From contig MEHQ01003349.1 in assembly GCA_008828725.1 (NCBI GenBank), positions 1 to 64,000 on the forward strand: a stretch of DNA of 64,000 bases. Direction: 5' to 3'. The DNA comes from Saccharina japonica (taxonomy: Eukaryota; Sar; Phaeophyceae; Laminariales; Laminariaceae). The position numbers and the translations under genes are program-made. Positions 56,101 to 64,000 of this stretch are shown here, piece by piece; position 1 is the first letter of the stretch; each line of letters begins with the position of its first letter. The notes beneath the pieces are model-generated. The model worked only from the letters and a program-made list of their open reading frames with translations, was not told the DNA's origin and did no database searches.

Positions 56101-58192
56101 CATCACTTACAGGGTCCTTTTGTCCGTCCTGCTCCAGGTTGATTTCTTGGTCGTGCTCTTCCAGCTGACTTCTTCCGTCGCCTGTTTTTGCGTTGGTTAA
56201 GGCCGACACAGAAATTTCGATTTTTCCTTTTGGCTTGTCGTCAAGGAAAAGTGCCACCCACCGCACTCCCGATTCGCTGGCTTCTAAGGGTCCGGAATCC
56301 CCCACAGGTATCTGCCCGCGACCAAGCAGAATATCATCTCCCCCGGTCTCCGTCTTACTTCTCCAAGCTTCTACTTCCAGTACAAGTTTTTTGTTTCTGG
56401 ACGATTGTAGTGGCATCTCCTTCCCGCCTTCATTGGTACCTTGGCCAGCTTTATCTACCACCAAGTTCAGGGTTTCACCACGCTCGTCGTCCCCCCAGCC
56501 ACAGCTGGGGTTGTTTCCAGACACAGCTGACGTGACTGCAGACGCGAGAACTGTACGCTCGTCAGCAATATCCAGAACACTAAGTCGTACGTATCGACGC
56601 TGTGTTGGGTTGTTCTTCGGCATACGGAAGGTATGCCTTGGCGTGGTTACCGAGAGCCCCTCGGCGCGCCTAACGGTAACAGCCAAGTCGAGAGCTTCGA
56701 AACTGTCCTGCGCGTCGGCAGCTGTCGACATAGGTACTGGTTTCCCTTCTACCCCATACATCTCTCTAGACCTTTCTTCATCGTTGCCTTGAGCGTCCTC
56801 GCGGTCGCTACCATCGTGGGAGTTTTCTGCGAGGAGGGCGATGCAGATCGGGGTAAGGGGTAACGGAAATAACATGTGACGATACATATGAAACATTTCG
56901 TGTGCCGCATCCTGTACATGCCATCTTCGTACGTTTCTGTCTCGAGCGGGAGCAAAGGCGTACGCCTATCACTAGTTTTCTGGGGCTCCTTCCTCACTCG
57001 AGAAGCTGTACACTGTTGCTACTGTACTGTACCACGTATTGTCACCTATTACCACCTCACTACCTCATCTCAACACCTGACTTTGAGAACACTTGTACGC
57101 TTAACCCGAGCAACGATCCCATGACCTAGCTGAGGGTATATGCGAGTAACACTGAAAAACACTGAAATACACTGGAAAACAGCAATGGGGGGATCCCAAC
57201 GATAAGGCATGCCTCACTGGGTAGCGTTGTCAGTGCCCTTAAGAAGCCCCATCAGTGACACAATATTTTTGTCGAAAGCTTGCTACCACTATCGCAAGCG
57301 GGTTTTGTCTATTAATACTTCATTGCTGCTTATGGCAGAACTCCAGAAGAAGAAGAACAAGAAAAAAAGAAAAGAACACGGCATCTTTAATCGCCCCTGG
57401 TAGTATTTAGCCCGCACTTACCACTGGCATGATCTGAGGGGATATTCCCATCTCGCAAGCCCGAGGTGTTTGCTGCAGAGTAGTCATGAAGCTGAGAATA
57501 CGAACTGTCCGAAATCCGCGTGTCTTCTTGGCCTCGCGTCCGCTCCCCCCTGTTGCACAACACCAGGTAGAACCATACCAAGTGGAACAATAGTTACAGA
57601 ATAACAGGTATAACTTTTTTACTTTCAGGACGTTCATCAAAACTCATGAAAAGTAGGAGCCGTTTACGTACCATTATGATCATAATAGGCTCCGGTGTAT
57701 GTGAAGAGGTTACACACAGTACGCACCATGTATGTATGATATATGCGTTGGGATTGTTGGACCTGGGTTACCTGCTGAGCAGCTCCGACGGACGTTTCCC
57801 TATGCGCATGCCTCCTTGGTCTCGCTTTACATTCTCGTGCCCCACCTTTCGAGCAATGCTCTCCTCGCCCTTTTCTTCGACGGGAGCATCAAAATCTGAC
57901 CTCGCGTCTGGTTGGTTGGCCTGCTATGTACAGTAGCACGAGCAGGTTGGAGTTACCACGACCGATACATGTATACCAGGTACATGTATAAAGTACGGTA
58001 ATACGAATAAGGTGCATGGCTTTCCAGGTGCGATCGGTTGATTGATGTGGTGATGTGGTGATGTGGCACAAATAATGATCTCGAATATCCAGGCTAACAC
58101 CGTTGACGATCGCGCATGCAGTGATAGGTGTTGGCTTACGTGGGCTTGTACGCAACGGGTTCCTCGAAAGGCACTTCCAGCTTCACGTGCAT
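47104..58192 (-). CDS. ~2,380-residue triple-C2 / IQ-motif protein (11 exons)
   Basis: Exons (minus): 58192-58140, 57900-57772, 57549-57422, 56826-51560, 51357-51122, 50967-50715, 50495-50223, 49803-49543, 48614-48486, 48103-47921, 47334-47104. All junctions are GT-AG and agree in phase (2, 2, 1, 0, 2, 0, 0, 0, 0, 0). The protein starts MHVKLEVPFEEPVAYKPT and is mostly acidic, Ser-rich and disordered. C2-like domains lie near residues 140-315, 827-970 (VLVKVFRASDLPD; AQDPYVLLKL) and 1180-1327 (FGRPKKNATQDPYVVLRM). IQ motifs: IIQGACRGRAARRHLRARQR and INIQAVCRGHVSRR near 1795-1825, AIRIQRFWRQYGG in exon 5, VVLQACVRGFLERKK in exon 10. This predicts Ca2+/phospholipid binding plus calmodulin or myosin-light-chain binding. 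I know no named family with this layout. Alternative 3' end: donor gtaagc at 47295 joining 47031-46885. Confidence 0.8.
48976..49173. mobile_element. complete 198-bp PIF/Tourist-type MITE, TTA duplication
   Basis: Lies inside an intron of the large C2/IQ gene. It begins GGGCCCGTTTTAACGAAGAA, ends with the complement (TCGTTAATTCGGGCCC), and is flanked by TTA (48973-48975, 49174-49176). The centre is a hairpin (ttggtcaacacacgcaccag against its complement). It is the reference copy for the cluster at 37.7-38.2 kb. Confidence 0.9.
50901..50950 (-). repeat. 6-bp coding minisatellite (CATGAG)n
   Basis: Eight hexamers inside exon 6 of the C2/IQ gene, read as (Met-Ser)n in the spliced frame (MSMSMSMSTSMSMSM). 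In the other frame it reads (His-Glu)n. The hexamer keeps the frame when copies are gained or lost, so length variation between strains is likely. Confidence 0.85.
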
Positions 58193-58499
58193 GCTCACCA
58201 GCCATTAGCTTTTGACTTTTGGCCCTGTGTCCTGTGCCGTTTCTTACGTACTAGGTCCCGGTATATCTGATATATTGCAATTTCGAGTTCAGTGTGAAGA
58301 TAGCCTCAGCATGGTGCGATCGACCTGCAACTACACAGTATCACAGGTACTAGGTACGGTAGTAGTACTCGTACTGCGTGTAGGGAACGGAAGGTGATGC
58401 GTCGCCTCTGTGGGTGTAGGAGGTATAATATATAATATACCTGGTATAACATATACTGTAGTATGCAATATCTAACATCTGGAGGAGCACACTTTGAAG

Positions 58500-58625
58500 A
58501 AAAAGGTGCAGAGTCGACGAGGGGAGAAAGGGCTGAAGTCTTCTCGCGATAAGAAATGCAACGCACTAACCGTAATGGGGAGGGTGAGGAGAGCCTGTTA
58601 CATGGCCCCGGGTCTGAGTTACGGC
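58500..58625 (+). mobile_element. SINE body, copy C (headless)
   Basis: Carries gtcgacgaggggagaaaggg, then tctcgcgataagaaatgcaa and ggccccgggtctgagttacg in the same order as copies A and B. The tRNA-like head and the tail are not recognisable. Confidence 0.7.
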
Positions 58626-59639
58626 TACTACAGTACAACTGCAGTACGGGCCCTCTAACAAGAAACACCAATTTCGGCTCCAACTCCAATACCTTATTTG
58701 TGTGCCCAAACCAGTGGTGTTTGTTATGTCCAGTTTCGTATCTATATATTATTTTGGCTTCGAGAAGTAGATCTAATTTCTAATTTCATGTTTTTTATTG
58801 GTAGTGCAGGAAAAACAACGGGAGGACGACGGCTTGGTTTCGGTACTCACACTTAGAAGCAGCTCGGCCAAGCAGCTCAGGCAGAAACATATATAATGGG
58901 GTTTCCAACATGGGGTAGGATCTTTTATGTCGCAGGAGTTTACTCGGTGTGGACCGGGGAGGTGAGATATTGGTGCAAAACCGCGATTTTAGCGGCTGAT
59001 TTATCACCAATTCGAGAAACAGCAATCACCCTGTTTCTTTGTTGTGTTACTGTTGTTTGAAGGCAAGTGTTGACTTTTCCGCCGTTTGCTACGTATCTAT
59101 TGGGATCAATTTAGCACCGTTTCCTATGAATATTTTTCTCATTTTTCTCAAGTGTAAGAAACAAACGAGCCTATTAATAGATTTCTTAGTTCCATATTTC
59201 TTGTTAGGGGGCTCGTACTGTACTGCAGGGCGTAAGATAGGCGTCCGGCTTGTGGTGCGCCCCCCCCGCAAAATATGCGTCTAACCCGCTCGGTTTAGCT
59301 GTTTGAGGCCTGCTATGTCTTCAAGCAGAGGAAACCACCCCCAAACAAAGCATCTAAGATCAACACCAAAAAGAGACCCATTTTTTTCGCTTGCGGCGAA
59401 AAGCACGCCTAATTTTTTCGGACCCGCACATTTTTTTTCGCCTACGTATATACGGCGAAAAAAGGTGCGGCACAGAAAAAGCGTGGTGCGGCAAGCCGCA
59501 CCATGCCTCCGGTACGTGGTGAAAAAAACGGGATTTACGACAAAAAGGTGCGCCAGCGCAACATTTCACCACCTATTTTACGCCCTGCTGTACTGTAGGA
59601 GGGAGGGAGGGAGGGAGGGAGAGAGGAAGGGCGAAGAGA

Positions 59640-59725
59640 AGTACTCAAAAATAGAGTAAAAGAGCGGGGAGGGAGGAGGCGGAGGAGCGTCTGCCATTTG
59701 ACCCCGGATCTGAGTTACGAAAGGG
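59640..59725 (+). mobile_element. SINE body, copy D (3' part)
   Basis: The conserved end 'accccggatctgagttacga' is preceded by a G/A-rich stretch, as in copies A-C. The 5' half is lost. Confidence 0.6.
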
Positions 59726-60169
59726 AGGAGCTGGGGAAAGTATACTGCTGTATATTGGATCTTATCCTTGTTGGCAAGTCATCTTTTGTCGTCACTCGAT
59801 AACACGGAGTAATAATCAGTAGACGTATTTAATTCTAGAGATAGGTCTATATATCTGGATCTGAACCGAATAAAGCCCTATCGAGTTTTAGACGTGAAAA
59901 ATATAGGCCCTTATTTTCCACCTACCGACCACGGCAGACCACCGTGAAAAGCGGATTTTCCCAAAATATGCACTTGGGCACATTTTTGACCAAGTGCATA
60001 TTTGAAGCAAGTTTACGAGCATTTTCCAGCAAACAAACGACATTCCAGGTGCCGATGCGGCACGGGCTCGCGAGGCAACTCCGAGGCAGCCCTATCATAG
60101 CACAGACACAGCAGCAACACAGCACAGCACATGGGCCACCATCCTCGTCACGCCGCAACCAACCGCCCG

Positions 60170-60996
60170 GAATACCATGGAACCGCAGCACCATACTTAC
60201 AGCAGCAGCAATCCTGGCTGTCGCGAGAGCAATGCTGCATCTCAGGGGGGCATGAATAGATACAACGCACAAGGGCTGCAGGAAATCCGAGACTACGGAG
60301 TTGCGCGTCTGCCTTGGATCGGCAGGGGTGATGGTGTTGGAGAGCGCCGGCCGCTTAGCTCGCGCCCAGACCTTACATACAACAACGCCTAGGTTACGGG
60401 TACCAGGCGCACCCATCGCGTGTTCAGTCCTGATGCGTTCTGTGGATCGGTCATCAACCAGATCAGACACGTGCCCCTGGCTGGGCATCTTCGGGTGTTG
60501 GTTTTTAGGTACCGGTATCCTGTTGCTGCTGACCTACAAGGACCCGGATTTCGATCTGTCGAAGATCCAGACTACGATGAGGCATTTGTACCTGGACGGG
60601 CTGTTGAGGAAAATGACAGGGAAAATCGCTGGGCGTGAAACCATCATGACAGCAGTAGCAGCATCATCATCTGATCTTAGCTGCGGCGTAATCTGCGACA
60701 ACTGTGGAAAGGATGGACACACCAAGAGCGGTTGCGTAGTGCCGGGAAAGCTGTACGGAAAGGGCAAAAAGCCTGCTGCAGGACCAAACAACAGGAAGGC
60801 TGCAGGTGGAGCTGGGCAAAAGTGGTGCTCGGTACACAAGACAACGACACACTCTGACATGGAATGCTATGCGCAAGGAGATGCACGCCCACAAACGACG
60901 AGCAGCACGCACACGGCGGCTGTGGTGCGCGTCGACACCGACGAGTGGCCTACGGTAAAATTCGACGACGATTTTGAAAAGGGCTTTCAATTTTAG
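60170..60996 (+). pseudogene. Ty1/copia-type gag remnant
   Basis: The last 100 codons contain a CCHC knuckle, CDNCGKDGHTKSGC (C-x2-C-x4-H-x4-C), followed by KWCSVHKTTTHSDMECYAQG, a Cys/His block typical of copia gag-pol next to the knuckle. The end is acidic (TDEWPTVKFDDDFEKGFQF, stop at 60996). Upstream gag sequence is split over different frames (60177-60392, 60420-60638), so the reading frame is broken. No protease, integrase, RT or LTR was found nearby. Confidence 0.75.
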
Positions 60997-63358
60997 CTCT
61001 TGCAACTTAGCCACCGGATCATCACCCGGGGTCTACGAGCAAGATTGTCATCGACCGCTGGAGTATCATGCAAACACGGGGTCGTCGGAAATGACGGTTG
61101 ACGAGATCCTTTAAAGAAGCGCTTGAGGTTGTCGGAAATATACCTTCCGAAATCGTCATAGCACTGTTCGCTGGGACTGTCAGGGCTACTGGGTTGCCAT
61201 AACAGAAAAATGTGAGTTCGCCGAAGAGGTGTCATTCGGGAGCGAGCCACAGACATCATCATCTACATACTTTTCAATTGGAATTGCCGGCGGAGAACGT
61301 TTGCTGGAATTGCCACATCATCTATCGCTCTGGGCTACTGGACCAACGCTTCTGTGGCCGCTGAAGAGCATCATTGTCATCGTCAGGACTGCTGGAGCAT
61401 CGCTCTTGGGGCCGCTGGACATCATCATCTGGATTGCTAGGAGGGACATCTGCATCGCGGGGTCGCATCCACTTAACGGCAAGATTTATTTTCCTCGTAG
61501 TACGTAGCACCACACGTCTTCTTTGTATGGGAGGGCGGTCAGAAACGTGGTTCGGCTGCTAGTCTATTTGTGCAAGATTTGTTTTTGTAGTAGCACCACA
61601 CACGTCTTCTTTGTACAAGGGGGAGCGGACAGAAACGTGGTCGGCCGCTGCAGTAAGTAGTCTATTTGATGGTCAACAAACTGATCGTTGAAATATTGCT
61701 GGAATGTTGTTGCACGTTTTGTTTCTGTAGTTGATCATTTTTGATAATATAATGAGATACAGCTCTTAATGCGCAGTACAAACATGGAAATCCATTTTGT
61801 TTTAGGAACAAACCATACACTGGTAGTTGACACTGTTGAGTTCGTCTCACATTATTTCAGAAATCATGTATACACGGCCAATATTGACTGACTTATTATG
61901 TTTTGGAGTGTACGGAGTATTACCGTACCGAGTATGTCTGTCTGGTAGATGTATATTAAGACCCACACGGGTTCCAAGCTTCTGTGTGTGATACTTTCGG
62001 TTTGCATGCTGTTGACAGTCCATGCGTCAAGCCCCCTCACAACAGTCGTATGCCTTTACGTTGCCAGGTTTCGCGTTGTAGTTTTTTGCGTTAGCTGTAG
62101 AAGGATTGATCACCCCTCAAAAGTGAAGCAGAAACGGATGATGTTGTTTCGACGTTGCAAAGGAGTAATGAAACTTTGTTGCGACATAGCAATGGATTCT
62201 ACTTCGTGAATATGTATGCAGACAAGTAGTTTATACAAGTACATTTGAACCGAGTAATTGGATCCTCGTTGTTTGAATTCATAGCCTTTGCATGGGCACA
62301 TAGTAGAACACGAGTTCGAGTATTTTTTTTTGTTTTGGGCATGTAACGCAGGCGTAGAAAAGCGGGATGTCAGCGAGAGGTCGTCTTATTTGCTGTGCTT
62401 GAAAGATTGCTAAGCTGCCGTGGTACATTGTGTGAAGTACATTAAGGTATTACCGTACGTATAGAGACTACGTACAAGATCAGTCACGATTGTTGTTGCG
62501 TCCTCTGGCGCAAGCTATCGTAGCAAAGGAATGTTGATGTTTGCGATTCAAGATCGTTGTGTATGTTGCTGTTCGTGATCCTCAAGATCATCTAGGGAGC
62601 AGGAGGCGTGCAAAGGTTTGCACGCCCACCCTCTCACTCCTCTTCTTTTGCTCATCATCAGCCTCGCTTTTGAGCACATACATTAATCAACATTGTTGGC
62701 CTGGAGTCTTCTCTTCTATTGAAGCGTTCATACAAGTTCGCCTAACAGCGACTTAAGCGTTCACCTCAAATGTAGGTTGTGTCTTGACTGGTCATCAGCA
62801 AGCGAACCTACAGCGTACACACCAGCTACGAGCTGGTACACACGCTGAATCCACATCCTTATTACTGTAGTGCGAAGAGCATTACAGTAGGCGGGATGGG
62901 AAAGCAAAGTGTATATACATGTACTCGTTAGGTACGAGGTTGTTCGTGGTATGGGGGGGTATAATTAATTAATTTTGCGAATGAGGGAGAAGAATATGTT
63001 CGCCGCAATTCATGGTGGATGCACCGCACCGGGTTGTGGCCTCGGCAGTGCCTGCAAAAACCTTGGCGTTGTTGTTGGCTTGGGGGGTTAATAAATTAGT
63101 TGAGATTAGTACTCGTCGGTTGCGGCTGACCTGTATGTACACTGTCAACGTGTGAGATCAGATGTTGTTCTCGCGGTACGAACAGATAAGAAACGAGAAG
63201 CGCTGAAAACGGTTCATTTTGAACAGAGAAAATAAGAATCATCCTGCAAGAAACGTCGTGCAAATATTGCGGTTGAGGGCACACGGAATAATACTTTGAG
63301 TCTGAACGATCAATTGGCGCACTATTTTAACTGTAATCCGATATGGTTGAATTATAAA
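60997..63358. other. intergenic, no supported gene
   Basis: A frame at 61949-62209 starts with a signal-peptide-like stretch (LLCVILSVCMLLTVHASS) but has no further support. G/A- and T-rich simple stretches elsewhere. Nothing else recognised. Confidence 0.35.
61503..61665 (+). repeat. ~90-bp imperfect tandem repeat
   Basis: 'gtagcaccaca(ca)cgtcttctttgta' followed by 'cagaaacgtggt(t)cggc' and 'agtctatttg' occurs twice (61504-61570 and 61590-61665). It follows the copia remnant and might be LTR-derived, but no LTR ends are visible. Confidence 0.65.
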
Positions 63359-63988
63359 GGGCAGCGGCCAAAAACAAGGTACATACCTGGTCCGTTCGGG
63401 GCCAAAAACAGGTACATGCTTAAAATCAGAAGTCTAAAAACGCACTCCACGTGCCTTGCCATTGGTCCAAAACTCGTTGTACCTGTTTTTGCCTCTTTAA
63501 AACCCAGGTATACCTGGTTTTGTCTACTCTGCTTGACTTTCACCTTTTTTTTTTGTCGTTTTTAAGCCAATCAGAGGCCCTTCATAGTTCCACCCTATGC
63601 CCCCTATACAAATGCCGACGTACGCGGAGACCCCCTCCTCCCTTCACACCTCGCACCACACGCCTCTCGAGCGACACACATATCTGCCTGCACACCTCCG
63701 CCGAAATAATACGAGATATAAGGCTCCCCTTCGGGATTGTGGTTGACTTGGGATACCAGAAGTGTCGCAAGCTGAGAAGGGAGAATACAGCAGCAGGCGT
63801 TTGTTCCTCGTACTATTAATAGCAGCTACTCGTATACGTAGCCACCGGGCGAGCACGAAGAACCTGAAAAACTCTACTTTGCATTGCAAGGAACGGCAGG
63901 TTCGTGGGGTGCGTTTTAAACTTGATTTTAGTATGTACCTGTTTTTGGCCCCGAACGGACCAGGTGTACCTGTTTTTGGCCGCTGCCC
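63359..63988. mobile_element. 630-bp long-TIR element, ATAAA duplication
   Basis: Starts GGGCAGCGGCCAAAAACA and ends with the complement. The two arms match for roughly 90-100 bp with few differences; the inner part includes GGTCCGTTCGGGGCCAAAAA. A 5-bp direct repeat ATAAA (63354-63358, 63989-63993) flanks it. Internal CAGGTA and AAAACAGGTAC motifs repeat. The open frames inside are without recognisable content, so it is non-autonomous. Confidence 0.8.
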
Positions 63989-64000
63989 ATAAATAAATAC

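Larger units (their letters stand above)
58193..60169. other. upstream of the C2/IQ gene: SINE bodies and foldback DNA
   Basis: Holds SINE body copies at 58500-58625 and 59640-59725 and a G/A-rich (GGGA)n run at 59599-59626. Inverted segments around 59384-59580 share ttcgcc/ggcgaa and ggtgcg/cgcacc motifs. A 12-bp hairpin lies at 59966-60003 (atatgcacttgg against its complement). No supported gene. Confidence 0.5.

Noticed and set aside
61949-62209. 86-codon frame with signal-peptide-like start
   Set aside because: Low G/C, Cys-rich random-looking remainder, no homology and no promoter or splice context.
1-64000. CRISPR arrays, bacterial operons, prophage or secondary-metabolite clusters
   Set aside because: The window is eukaryotic with spliced genes. 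The tandem arrays lack constant repeats with unique spacers, and no prokaryotic operon layout is present.

Overview
This is eukaryotic nuclear DNA. Genes are split by GT-AG introns from about 50 bases to 4 kb, and the rest is packed with transposon debris and satellite-like repeats. The cargo (SUMO, an LC8 dynein light chain, a calmodulin-like EF-hand protein, a large C2/IQ protein) is generic for eukaryotes. The 354-residue protein at 27.5-28.5 kb starts with a signal-peptide-like stretch followed by a Phe-led motif, as in bipartite plastid leaders of algae with red secondary plastids. I infer a photosynthetic stramenopile (ochrophyte, perhaps brown-alga-like) with moderate to low confidence.

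Layout. 0-3.4 kb: one possible transmembrane exon, then two fields of degenerate short repeats. 3.37-7.71 kb: a two-exon SUMO gene whose 4-kb intron holds a SINE and a foldback element. 8.9-15.9 kb: two neighbouring transposon-like elements that share the tip CACACCCCG, are flanked by 8-bp and 7-bp target duplications, and are filled with unrelated palindromic satellites. 16-23.1 kb: retroelement graveyard, with a degenerate site-specific-type LINE (RT plus C-terminal restriction-like endonuclease), a 3' fragment of a second copy, tRNA-like repeats and a Helitron DUF6570 fragment. 24-28.5 kb: a four-exon EF-hand gene (+), the 3' end of an unrecognised gene (-), and a single-exon DUF3598-like plastid protein (-). 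28.5-41 kb: mostly intergenic, with PIF/Harbinger-type MITEs (TAA/TTA duplications), a third palindrome-filled element with a 9-bp duplication, degenerate C-tract repeats, a SINE copy and an interstitial telomere-like tract. 41.2-42.6 kb: two-exon LC8 gene (+). 47.1-58.2 kb: an 11-exon gene (-) for a protein of about 2,380 residues with three C2 domains and four IQ motifs; every junction is phase-consistent. 58-64 kb: SINE bodies, a Ty1/copia gag remnant and a 630-bp long-TIR element.

The genes are unrelated housekeeping or regulatory genes with no operon logic. The most unusual content is the class of satellite-carrying TIR elements at 8.9-13.2, 14.3-15.9 and 35.95-36.8 kb. All gene models were read by eye from splice signals and phase; none is backed by transcripts or database searches.
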